From positions 1 through 63,574 of the forward strand of contig NZ_BAUA01000117.1 in NCBI RefSeq assembly GCF_000710915.1: a stretch of 63,574 nt of DNA. The letters are read 5' to 3'. The translations under genes were made by a program, and so were the position numbers. The notes beneath the pieces are model-generated. The model was not told the DNA's origin and did not search any database. It worked only from the letters and a program-made list of their open reading frames with translations. Positions 8,729-16,684 of the stretch are shown here, piece after piece (position 1 is the first letter of the stretch; each line of letters opens with the position of its first letter). This DNA is from Nocardia brasiliensis IFM 10847 (GTDB lineage Bacteria > Actinomycetota > Actinomycetes > Mycobacteriales > Mycobacteriaceae).

Positions 8729-10069
8729 TCACCCGCGCGGTACGAGAACCAGCCGAGCCTTGCCCCGCGGGACCGTGGTGATGTTGCGGGTCTTGGCGCG
8801 CTCGGGCGCGGCGCCGGCGGGCCGGGTCAGCACATACCGCAGGAGCGTTTCGCGCAGCACCGTGCTGCCCTCCATCAGCGAAAACCCGGCACCGATGCAG
8901 CGGCGCGCGCCGCCGCCGAAGGGGAACCAGGTGTTCGGCGCGACCTCGCCGCCGAGAAAGCGATCCGGGCGGAAGGTCTCGACATCCGGATAGTTGCCGG
9001 TGTTGCGATGCGCGAGCAGGATCGACGTGCAGACCACGGTGCCCGCGGGCAGCGCCTGACCGCCGATTGTCATGTCCCTGGTCAGTTTTCGGTTGGTGCC
9101 GTTGATGATCACGCGTCGGCGCATCGCCTCTTTCAGCACGGCTTCGAGGAATTTGTCGTCACCGGTCCGCGCGGCCTCGGCGGCCTCGTCCTGGATGGCG
9201 GGCTGGGCCGCGAGTTCGTACATCGCCCAGGCCAGGGCGGAGGCCGTCGTCTCGTGCCCGGCGAGCAGCAGCGTGATCAGCTGGTCGCGCAGCTCGGCGT
9301 CGGTGAGCGGGGGATCCTGGTCGTTATCGGTCCCCGCGTGCAGCAGCCGGGACAGCACATCGGTGCGTTGTGCCAGATCGGGCGCCTGCCGGCGCGCCGC
9401 GATCTCCGCATATAACAGCGCGTCGACCTGGTGCACGTTGTGCGCGAACCGCTGCCACGGGCCGATCCGGCCGAGCAGCGCCGACTTGAAGCCGAGGAAG
9501 ACCAGCGGATTGAGATCGACGATGCGTTTCAGCCGCGGCGCCAGCTCGGCCCGGGTGCTCGCGTCGGACACCCCGAACACCACCCGCATGATCACCTCGA
9601 GCGTGAGCGCGTTCATCCGGTCCAGCGTGATCAGCGTGGATCCCGGTGTCCACCGGTCGATTTCGGCCACTGTCAGCTCGGTGACGAGGTCGCGGTAGGA
9701 GCGCAGCGCCGAGCCGTTGAACGCGGGCATCAGCAGCCGCCGAGCCCGCGCGTGCTCCTCCTCGTCGGTGAGCAACAGCGAATGCGGGCCCATGATGTGG
9801 CCGAGGATCTGGTTGCCCTCGCCCGCGTGCAGGTCGCGCGGGTCACCCGCGAAGATCTCCCGGATGTGCTCGGGCCGGGAGAACACCACGAACCGCCGCG
9901 CGAACGGCGGGATCCGCATGGTGAAGACGTCGCCGTAGCGCCGGGCCAGGGCGGGCAGGAAGCGCTGCCGGTCGGTCTGGAACAACACGCTCTGCACCAA
10001 CGCGGGCAGCCGGGGCCCCGGCGGATAGCCGGCGGTCTCGGCCTGTTCGCGGACATCCTGTGCGGCCAC
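8729..10069 (-). CDS. Cytochrome P450
   Basis: Haem-thiolate mono-oxygenase of 446 residues. It has the proline-rich N-terminus P-P-G-P-R-L-P, the I-helix oxygen-activation motif A-G-H-E-T-T, the K-helix E-x-x-R (E-A-M-R) and the haem loop F-G-G-G-A-R-R-C-I-G with the ligand Cys at about 391. The overall style resembles the CYP135/CYP138 group of mycobacteria, whose substrates are not well known. A GTG start at 10069 is preceded by AGGAGG seven bases away. It sits upstream of a TetR-type regulator gene that begins within or just after its stop, so it is a likely target of that regulator. Redox partners are not in the window. Confidence 0.93.
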   Translation of the reverse strand: MAAQDVREQAETAGYPPGPRLPALVQSVLFQTDRQRFLPALARRYGDVFTMRIPPFARRFVVFSRPEHIREIFAGDPRDLHAGEGNQILGHIMGPHSLLLTDEEEHARARRLLMPAFNGSALRSYRDLVTELTVAEIDRWTPGSTLITLDRMNALTLEVIMRVVFGVSDASTRAELAPRLKRIVDLNPLVFLGFKSALLGRIGPWQRFAHNVHQVDALLYAEIAARRQAPDLAQRTDVLSRLLHAGTDNDQDPPLTDAELRDQLITLLLAGHETTASALAWAMYELAAQPAIQDEAAEAARTGDDKFLEAVLKEAMRRRVIINGTNRKLTRDMTIGGQALPAGTVVCTSILLAHRNTGNYPDVETFRPDRFLGGEVAPNTWFPFGGGARRCIGAGFSLMEGSTVLRETLLRYVLTRPAGAAPERAKTRNITTVPRGKARLVLVPRG

Positions 10070-10203
10070 GCTGCCACCTCCTGCGGATTCGGGGCGAACT
10101 TCTCCTCGCCACGCTAGGAGATCGGCGTGGCCGGGTCCATGACCTGATCGGTAATCAACCGTACTCGCCGCGGGTGCCCACGGGACGTCGGACGTCCGCT
10201 CTG
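10070..10203. promoter_or_regulatory. P450 upstream region with two inverted repeats
   Basis: This 134-base gap lies between the acetoacetyl-CoA synthetase stop and the P450 start. It holds the inverted repeat GCCACGC (10108-10114) / GCGTGGC (10125-10131) with a 10-base spacer, 39-62 bases upstream of the P450 start. It also holds the near-perfect palindrome GGACGTCGGACGTCC at 10183-10197. The first is well placed for an operator. The second could be an operator or a short terminator stem for the upstream operon, although no T-run follows it. Confidence 0.4.
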
Positions 10204-12150
10204 CTACGCGGTGGCCGGGCGGACGGCCGCGTACCAGTCGAGCAGGGCCGGATCGTCCACCGCGCTGCGCTCGACCACCCGCGCGGCGTCGGCGCCCTGG
10301 AAGAGTTTCTTGATCGGCACCTCGAGCTTCTTACCGGTGCGCGTGTGCGGAATACCCGGGGCGAGCAGGATCTCGTCCGGCACGTGCCGGGGCGATACCT
10401 CGGTGCGGATGGTGCTGTTGATCCGGGCCTTCAGCTCGTCGGTGAGTTCCGCGCCGGGCGCGAGAACCACGAACAACGGCATCCAGTAACCGCCGTCGGG
10501 TTGTTCGGCGCCGATCACCAGCGCCTCGGCGATCTCGGGCAGCCGCTCGACGGACTGGTAGATGTCGGCGCTGCCCATCCGGATGCCGTGCCGATTGAGG
10601 GTGGAATCGGAGCGGCCGTGCACCACGACGCTGTCGCGCTCGGTGACGGTGATCCAGTCGCCGTGCCGCCAGATCCCGGGATACATGTCGAAATAGGCGT
10701 CGTGATAACGCTTTCCGTCCGGATCGTGCCAGAAGCGCAGCGGCATCGACGGCATCGGCTTGGTGATGACCAGCTCGCCGACCTCGCCGCGGACCGGTTG
10801 TCCGAGGCCGTCGAAGGCCTCCAGCGCGGCGCCGAGAAAGCGGGCGGACAGCTCACCCGGCCACGCCGGGACGGTCCGGACGCCGCCGATGAAGGCCGAC
10901 ACCACGTCGGTGCCGCCGCTGATCGAGTTGACCTGGACGTGCGCACCGGTGTTCTCGCTCAGCCAGGTCGCCGAGGACGTGGGCAGAGCAGCGCCCGTGA
11001 TGCCGACCGAGCGCAACGCGGACAGGTCGTGTTCGGCGCGGGGCGTGGCTCCCGCCTTGATGCAGGCCAGCACGTAGCCCGGGCTGGTACCGAGCACGGT
11101 GGTCCGGGTCTCGGCGGCGATGCGCCACAGCGCGTCCGGCGTCGGAGCGGTGGGACTGCCGTCGTAGCAGACGATGGTCGCGCCCACCAGCAACCCAGCG
11201 ACCTGGAAATTCCACATCATCCAGCTCGGGCTGGTGTACCAGAAGAAGGTGTCCTCAGGGCCGATATCAGATTGCAGCGCAACGGCTTTCAGATGCTCCA
11301 GCAGCACGCCGCCGTGCCCGTGCACGATGCCCTTGGGCAGCCCGGTGGTGCCGGAGGAGAACACGATCCACAGCGGGTGATCGAAATCGACCGGCTCCGT
11401 GGTGATCACGGCGGGCACCGACTCGTCCACGGCGGTGGCCGCGCTCCACGGTGTCGCATCCGGCACGTCGAGGCCGAGCCGGGACACTACGATCGTGGCG
11501 CTGAGCTTGCCGAAACCGGCTTGCAGCGCCGCGATGTCGGCGCGCTTGTCGTGCGCCTTGCCGCCGTATCGGTAGCCGTCCGCGGTGATCAGGACGGTGG
11601 GTTCGAGCTGGCCCAGTCGATCCAGTGCCGCCTTGGGGGAGTAGTCCTGCCCACAGGCGCTCCACACCGCGCCGATGCTGGCGGTCGCCAGGAACGCCAC
11701 CACCGCCTCCGGGATATTGGGCAGGTAGCCCGCGACCCGGTCACCGGGCTGGACGCCCAGCTCGCGCAGTGTGCGCGCCAGCGCCGCGGTCTCGTCGATC
11801 AGCTCGACCCAGGAGACTTCGCGGGCAGGCGCGTCTTCGGTGACCGCGATGATGGCGGGCCGGTCGGTGCGGAACTGACGGACCACCTGGTCCACATAGT
11901 TCAACCGGGTGCCCGGAAACCATTGCGCACCGGGCATTTCCGCACTACCGAGGATCTCGCCCGATACCGGGCCGAGCTCGAAGTAGTCCCACACCGCGTG
12001 CCAGAAGCCCGCCAGATCGTCGACGGACCACTGCCACAGCGTGGCGTAGTCCGGCAGCTTCCGACCGGTGCGCCCCTCGGCGAACTTCGCGAAGTCGGTG
12101 ATCCTGGCCGCGGCGATGTCCTGCTCGGTCGGCACCCACTGTGGTTGCAC
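10204..12150 (-). CDS. Acetoacetyl-CoA synthetase
   Basis: ATP-dependent ligase that activates acetoacetate to acetoacetyl-CoA. The 648-residue length fits the family (about 650). The adenylate-forming core has S-S-G-T-T-G-L-P-K-G, S-G-G-T-D-V-V-S-A-F and, near the C-terminus, the T-R-T-G-K-K-L-E-V-P-I-K-K motif with the catalytic Lys; an N-terminal F-P-G-x-x-L-N-Y stretch is family-typical. I chose GTG 12150 because AGGAGG precedes it by six bases; the reading frame stays open 64 codons further upstream, but that part overlaps the preceding gene and has no homology-like sequence. It lies 31 bases after the CitE-like lyase and would use the acetoacetate that lyase makes. Confidence 0.93.
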   Translation of the reverse strand: MQPQWVPTEQDIAAARITDFAKFAEGRTGRKLPDYATLWQWSVDDLAGFWHAVWDYFELGPVSGEILGSAEMPGAQWFPGTRLNYVDQVVRQFRTDRPAIIAVTEDAPAREVSWVELIDETAALARTLRELGVQPGDRVAGYLPNIPEAVVAFLATASIGAVWSACGQDYSPKAALDRLGQLEPTVLITADGYRYGGKAHDKRADIAALQAGFGKLSATIVVSRLGLDVPDATPWSAATAVDESVPAVITTEPVDFDHPLWIVFSSGTTGLPKGIVHGHGGVLLEHLKAVALQSDIGPEDTFFWYTSPSWMMWNFQVAGLLVGATIVCYDGSPTAPTPDALWRIAAETRTTVLGTSPGYVLACIKAGATPRAEHDLSALRSVGITGAALPTSSATWLSENTGAHVQVNSISGGTDVVSAFIGGVRTVPAWPGELSARFLGAALEAFDGLGQPVRGEVGELVITKPMPSMPLRFWHDPDGKRYHDAYFDMYPGIWRHGDWITVTERDSVVVHGRSDSTLNRHGIRMGSADIYQSVERLPEIAEALVIGAEQPDGGYWMPLFVVLAPGAELTDELKARINSTIRTEVSPRHVPDEILLAPGIPHTRTGKKLEVPIKKLFQGADAARVVERSAVDDPALLDWYAAVRPATA

Positions 12151-12181
12151 CGCATTCCTCCTGGCTGTTTCTAACGGGTGG

Positions 12182-12994
12182 TCAGGCGCGTGCGGCGCGC
12201 CGCACGATCTGCTCGGCGTGCCGCAGTACGGGGGCATCGACCATGCGGCCTTCGAAGGCGAACACCCCGCGGTGCTTCGGCACCTCGTCGAGTACCCGCC
12301 GGGCCCAAGCCAATTCCGCTTCCGGCGGCGTGTACGCCGCACGGATCACCGCGAGCTGGCTCGGATGGATGGCGACCTTGGCCTCGAAGCCGACCGCGAC
12401 CGCGTCCAGCGCTTCGGTGCGAAGTCCGTCGAGATCGCGGATATCCAGGTACACCGAGTCGAGCGCGAACTTGCCGTACGCCTTGGCCGCGAGCAGCGTG
12501 CTCGACCGAACATGGCGCGCCACTTCGCGATAGCTGCCGTCCGCGTACCTGCTCGAATTGCCGCCGAGCCCGGCGACCAGGTCCTCCGCGCCCCACATCG
12601 CGCCGATCGCGTTGGGCGCCTGGACGGCGCGCTCGACGGTGAGCGCGCCGAGCGGCGACTCGATCAGCACGATCACCTCGTATTCGGCCAGCGCGGTGAC
12701 CTGTTCGGCGGCTTCGCATTTCGGCAGCATGACGCGCCGATACCCAGTGCCCGCCAACGCCGTGAGATCGGCGGTGAGATCATCGGTACCCGCGGCGTTG
12801 ACCCGTACGACGGTGCGCTCGGGATCCAGCGGGGTCTCGGCGAGGGCCTTGCGGGCCGCCGTCTTGTCGGCGGCGGCCACGCCGTCCTCGAGGTCGAGAA
12901 TCACCACATCGGCTGCCGCGGCGGCCTTTTCATATCGGTCGGGGCGATCGGCCGGGCAGAACAGCCACGCGGGGCCGGGCAACTGCCAGCTCAT
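12182..12994 (-). CDS. CitE-like acyl-CoA lyase (HpcH/HpaI aldolase fold)
   Basis: Protein of 270 residues in the CitE/HpcH family: W-L-F-C-P-A-D-R-P-D-R-Y at the start, V-I-L-D-L-E-D-G-V (Mg-binding acid), R-V-N, P-K-C-E, I-E-S-P-L-G and G-A-E-D-L. Its M. tuberculosis counterpart by synteny is Rv2498c, which has been reported to cleave beta-hydroxyacyl-CoA esters in leucine and itaconate breakdown. Here it would split 3-hydroxy-3-methylglutaryl-CoA into acetyl-CoA and acetoacetate. The start ATG 12994 overlaps the MaoC stop as ATGA. No citrate lyase alpha or gamma subunits are present, so it is not part of a citrate lyase. Confidence 0.85.
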   Translation of the reverse strand: MSWQLPGPAWLFCPADRPDRYEKAAAAADVVILDLEDGVAAADKTAARKALAETPLDPERTVVRVNAAGTDDLTADLTALAGTGYRRVMLPKCEAAEQVTALAEYEVIVLIESPLGALTVERAVQAPNAIGAMWGAEDLVAGLGGNSSRYADGSYREVARHVRSSTLLAAKAYGKFALDSVYLDIRDLDGLRTEALDAVAVGFEAKVAIHPSQLAVIRAAYTPPEAELAWARRVLDEVPKHRGVFAFEGRMVDAPVLRHAEQIVRRAARA

Positions 12995-13491
12995 GCCGAG
13001 GCCGTCTCGGGACGCAGGCGGATCATCGCGTTGCGCACAGCCTCGGCGACGATGGTGCCGTGCTGGTTGCGCGCGATGTGGCGGAAGGTGACGATGCCCT
13101 CGCCGGGCCTGCTCTTCGACAGGCGCTTGTCCAGCACGATGGTTTCGGCGTAGACGGTGTCGCCGTGGAACAGCGGCGCCGGGAACTTCACCTCGGAGAA
13201 GCCGAGATTGGCGACGGTGGTGCCCTGGGTCAGGTGCGCCACCGCGAGGCCGACCATGGTGCCGAGGGTGAACAGCGAATTCACCAGGCGCTGATGGAAC
13301 GGCTCCTGGGCGTCGCTGTAGGCCGCATCGATGTGCAGCCCTTGGGGATTCATGGTCAGCGTGCTGAACAAGACGTTGTCCGTCTCGGTCATGGTGCGCC
13401 CGGGCCGGTGCTCGTAGCGCACGTCGGTCTCGAGTTCCTCGAACCACAGGCCGGTCTGGACCACCCGGCGCAAGCCGTCGACATCGCTCAC
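12991..13491 (-). CDS. MaoC-like enoyl-CoA hydratase
   Basis: Hot-dog-fold hydratase of 166 residues. It has the N-terminal G-L-W-F-E-E-L motif, N-S-L-F-T-L-G in the hydratase helix and the H-G-D-T-V-Y-A-E strand seen in MaoC-type dehydratases. Syntenic with Rv2499c of M. tuberculosis. In this operon it most likely hydrates 3-methylglutaconyl-CoA to 3-hydroxy-3-methylglutaryl-CoA. It overlaps its neighbours on both sides by four bases, showing tight translational coupling. The substrate is inferred from context. Confidence 0.85.
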   Translation of the reverse strand: MSDVDGLRRVVQTGLWFEELETDVRYEHRPGRTMTETDNVLFSTLTMNPQGLHIDAAYSDAQEPFHQRLVNSLFTLGTMVGLAVAHLTQGTTVANLGFSEVKFPAPLFHGDTVYAETIVLDKRLSKSRPGEGIVTFRHIARNQHGTIVAEAVRNAMIRLRPETASA

Positions 13492-14648
13492 AGTCCCAGC
13501 TCCCGTCCGATCAGCATCAGCTGAACCTCCGTTGTGCCCTCGCCGATTTCGAGGATCTTGCTGTCCCGGTAGTGCCTGGCCACCGGGTAGTCGTTCATGA
13601 AGCCGTAGCCGCCGAAGATCTGGGTGGCGTCGCGCGAGTTGTCCATGGCCGCCTCGCTGGCCACCAGTTTGGCGATGGACGCCGCCTTCTTGAACGGCTT
13701 GCCCGCCAGCATCAGCGCCGCGGCGTCATAGTAGGCCGTGCGCGCCGTGTGCGCGCGGGCCTCCATCCGCCCGATCTTGAACGCGATCGCTTGATTGCGG
13801 CCGATGGCCTGGCCGAACGCCTCGCGCTCCTTGGCGTAGCGCACGCTCTCGTCCACGCAGCCCTGGGCCGCGCCGACCGCGAGCGCCGCGATCGCGATGC
13901 GGCCTTCGTCCAGGATGCGCAGGAAGTTCGCGTAGCCGCGGCCGCGCTCGCCGAGCAGGTTCTCCTGCGGCACCCGCACGTCGGTGAAGCTCAGTGGATG
14001 GGTGTCCGAGGCGTTCCAGCCGACCTTGTTGTACGCGGGTTCGGCGACGAATCCCGGGGTGTCGGTGGGCACGAGGATGGTGGAGATCTCCTTCTTGCCG
14101 CCGGTCTGCCCGGTCACCGCCGTCACGGTCACCAGCCGGGTGATATCGGTGCCGGAATTGGTGATGAACTGCTTGCTGCCGTTGATGATCCATTCGCCGC
14201 TGTCGGCGATCGCGGTGGTCCTGGTGCCGCCGGCGTCGCTGCCCGCGCCGGGCTCGGTGAGCCCGAACGCGGCGAGGGCGCGCCCACTGGTCAACTGCGG
14301 CAACCATTGCTGCTTCTGCTTCTCGTCGCCGAAGCGGTAGATCGGCATCGCGCCCAGGGACACACCGGCTTCCAGCGTGATGGCGACGCTCTGGTCGATC
14401 TTGCCGAGTTCCTCGAGGGCGAGGCACAGCGCGAAGTAGTCGCCGCCCATGCCGCCGTATTCCTCGGGGAACGGGAGCCCGAACAGGCCCATCTCGGCCA
14501 TGCCCTCGACCACCTTGTAGGGGAAGGTGTGGTTCGCGTCGTGCTCGGCGGCCACCGGCGCGACCACCGACTGCGCGAAATCGCGCACCGTCAGGGCCAA
14601 GTCGCGGTAGTCGTCGGGTAGGGCGCCGGTGGACAGGAAGTCGGTCAT
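13488..14648 (-). CDS. Acyl-CoA dehydrogenase (FadE19-like, probable isovaleryl-CoA step)
   Basis: FAD enzyme of 386 residues with the family landmarks: L-T-E-P-G-A-G-S-D, W-I-I-N-G-S-K-Q-F-I-T-N, R-x-A-F-G-Q-A-I, Q-I-F-G-G-Y-G-F and a C-terminal G-E-G-T-T-E-V-Q. The Glu at about 370 sits where short- and medium-chain dehydrogenases keep their catalytic base, whereas human isovaleryl-CoA dehydrogenase uses a Glu elsewhere. The operon argues for isovaleryl-CoA to 3-methylcrotonyl-CoA. The residue pattern leaves another short branched acyl-CoA possible. Syntenic with fadE19 (Rv2500c). Start ATG 14648 overlaps accA1 as ATGA. Confidence 0.9.
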   Translation of the reverse strand: MTDFLSTGALPDDYRDLALTVRDFAQSVVAPVAAEHDANHTFPYKVVEGMAEMGLFGLPFPEEYGGMGGDYFALCLALEELGKIDQSVAITLEAGVSLGAMPIYRFGDEKQKQQWLPQLTSGRALAAFGLTEPGAGSDAGGTRTTAIADSGEWIINGSKQFITNSGTDITRLVTVTAVTGQTGGKKEISTILVPTDTPGFVAEPAYNKVGWNASDTHPLSFTDVRVPQENLLGERGRGYANFLRILDEGRIAIAALAVGAAQGCVDESVRYAKEREAFGQAIGRNQAIAFKIGRMEARAHTARTAYYDAAALMLAGKPFKKAASIAKLVASEAAMDNSRDATQIFGGYGFMNDYPVARHYRDSKILEIGEGTTEVQLMLIGRELGL

Positions 14649-16684
14649 GCTCGGGTTCCTTCTTGGTCGGCGGGAAGTTCCGCGGGAGTCGTGTGGATGC
14701 GGGCCAGCGGCTGATCGAGCCGCACCTGAGTTCCGGGCGCGACCAGGATTTCGACGGTGCCCGCCACCGGCGCGGTGAGCGAGTGCTCCATCTTCATCGC
14801 CTCGACGATCACCACCGGGGCGCCCGCGGCCACGGTGGCACCGGTGGTGACCGGCACCGCGATCACCGAACCCGGCATGGGACTACGTATTTCGGCGTCG
14901 CCCACCTGTTCGGCGCCACCCCGCACACTGGCCTCGGCCACCTCGCGCAGCACGGCGACGCCGGTGGGCCCCGCCAGCCACAGCTGGCCGTCCTGCTCCG
15001 CGACGCGATACTCGTGCCGCACCCCGGCCACGGTGAGCGTCAGCACCGAGTCCGCGAAAGCTGCTGTCAACGAGACGGATTCGCCCTCGCCGACACGGCC
15101 GGTCGCGGCACCGGGACGCCCGCGCAGATACACGTGCTCGGTCCGGTCGCCGGCGGCCAGCCGGATCGAGGTCGGTGCGGCGGTGCCGATCCGCCAGCCG
15201 GACGGTACCTGCCACGGATCGCTGGGACCGCTCGGCCAGCGGCCGAGCCAGCGGTAGGCCGCCGCAGCCAGGAACAGTTCGTCGCCGGCTGTGGCGGCGT
15301 GGAAATCGGCCACCCGGCGATCGAGCAGGCCGGTATCCAGCTGTCCGGCCGCGACATCCGGATCGGCGAGCAGGAAGCGCAGGAACTCGATATTGCTGGT
15401 GACGCCGAGCAACACGATATCGCCCAGTGCCCGATCGAGTTTCGCGATGGCGGCACCGCGGTCGGCACCGTGCGCGATGACCTTCGAGAGCATCGGGTCG
15501 TAGTCGCTGCCGACCACCGTCCCGGTGCGCAGACCCGAATCCACCCGGACCCCGGCGCCTTCGGGCTCGGACAGGTCGAGCACCGTGCCGCCGGTGGGCA
15601 GAAAGCCGCGCGCGGGATCCTCGGCGTACACCCTGGCCTCGATGGCGTGCCCGATCATCCGGATCTCGTCCTGCTCGACCGAGAGCTTCTGCCCGGCCGC
15701 CACCCGCACCTGACATTCCACCAGGTCGACACCGGTCACCAACTCGGTCACCGGGTGTTCCACCTGCAGCCGGGTGTTCATCTCCATGAAGAAGAACTCG
15801 TCCGGCCGGTCGGCAGAGACGATGAATTCGACGGTGCCCGCACCCACATAGTCGACGCTGCGCGCGGTATTGCACGCCGCCGCACCGATTCTGGCCCGCG
15901 TCGCCGCGTCGAGCAGCGGGGACGGCGCCTCTTCGATCACCTTCTGATGCCTGCGCTGCAGGCTGCATTCGCGTTCGCCGAGGTGCAGCACATTGCCGAA
16001 TTGGTCGGCCAGGACCTGCACCTCGATATGCCGCGGGCGGGTGACGAAGCGCTCCAGGAACAGCGTGTCGTCGCCGAACGCGGACGCGGCTTCGCGGCGC
16101 GCGCTGACCAGCGCGTCGGGCAGGTGCGCGGGTTCCTCGACCAGCCGCATGCCCTTGCCGCCGCCGCCGGCCGACGGCTTCACCAGCACCGGATAACCGA
16201 TCTCGGTGGCCGCCTCGATCAGGTCGGCGTCGGTCAGGCCCGGCCTGGCGATGCCGGGCACGACGGGGACGTTGAACGCGGACACGGTGTTCTTGGCCGC
16301 GATCTTGTCGCCCATCACCTCGATCGCGTGCGCGGGCGGACCGAGGAAGACGATGCCCGCCTGCGCGAGCGCCGCCGCGAAAGCCGCGTTCTCGGAAAGG
16401 AACCCGTAACCCGGATGCACCGCTTGCGCGCCGGTCCGGACGGCGGCGTCGACCACCCTGTCGATCGCGAGATAGCTGTCGCGCGCGGCGGCAGGGCCGA
16501 GGCGCACCGCGGTATCCGCCTCGTGCACGTGCCTGGCGTCGGCATCGGCGTCGCTGTAGACCGCGACCGAGCGAATGCCCATGGCGCGCAACGTGCGTAT
16601 CACCCGCACCGCGATCTCGCCGCGGTTGGCGACGAGCACGGTGTCGAATCCGACGGGATGAGATTTGTTCAGCATGGTCGTCAC
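14645..16684 (-). CDS. accA1: Biotin-dependent acyl-CoA carboxylase alpha subunit (methylcrotonyl-CoA carboxylase type)
   Basis: About 679 residues with a biotin carboxylase half (V-L-V-A-N-R-G-E-I-A-V-R at the start, the glycine-rich K-P-S-A-G-G-G-G-K-G-M ATP loop, F-F-M-E-M-N-T-R-L-Q-V-E-H) and a C-terminal biotinyl domain with V-E-A-M-K-M-E-H (biotinyl Lys 48 residues from the end). With the beta subunit it carboxylates 3-methylcrotonyl-CoA. The GTG at 16684 overlaps the accD1 stop as GTGA, matching the other junctions in this operon; ATG 16675, three codons later, is the alternative. The much longer open frame upstream lies inside accD1 and is not coding. Confidence 0.92.
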   Translation of the reverse strand: MTTMLNKSHPVGFDTVLVANRGEIAVRVIRTLRAMGIRSVAVYSDADADARHVHEADTAVRLGPAAARDSYLAIDRVVDAAVRTGAQAVHPGYGFLSENAAFAAALAQAGIVFLGPPAHAIEVMGDKIAAKNTVSAFNVPVVPGIARPGLTDADLIEAATEIGYPVLVKPSAGGGGKGMRLVEEPAHLPDALVSARREAASAFGDDTLFLERFVTRPRHIEVQVLADQFGNVLHLGERECSLQRRHQKVIEEAPSPLLDAATRARIGAAACNTARSVDYVGAGTVEFIVSADRPDEFFFMEMNTRLQVEHPVTELVTGVDLVECQVRVAAGQKLSVEQDEIRMIGHAIEARVYAEDPARGFLPTGGTVLDLSEPEGAGVRVDSGLRTGTVVGSDYDPMLSKVIAHGADRGAAIAKLDRALGDIVLLGVTSNIEFLRFLLADPDVAAGQLDTGLLDRRVADFHAATAGDELFLAAAAYRWLGRWPSGPSDPWQVPSGWRIGTAAPTSIRLAAGDRTEHVYLRGRPGAATGRVGEGESVSLTAAFADSVLTLTVAGVRHEYRVAEQDGQLWLAGPTGVAVLREVAEASVRGGAEQVGDAEIRSPMPGSVIAVPVTTGATVAAGAPVVIVEAMKMEHSLTAPVAGTVEILVAPGTQVRLDQPLARIHTTPAELPADQEGTRA

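Noticed and set aside
12151..12342. N-terminal extension of acetoacetyl-CoA synthetase by 64 codons
   Set aside because: The extension overlaps the preceding lyase gene, is Arg/Ser/Pro-rich with no family similarity, and a strong AGGAGG points to GTG 12150.
12178..12642. Various + strand frames antisense to the leucine operon and P450
   Set aside because: All are shadows with Arg/Gly/Ala-rich composition; the - strand genes have clear motifs and coupled starts.
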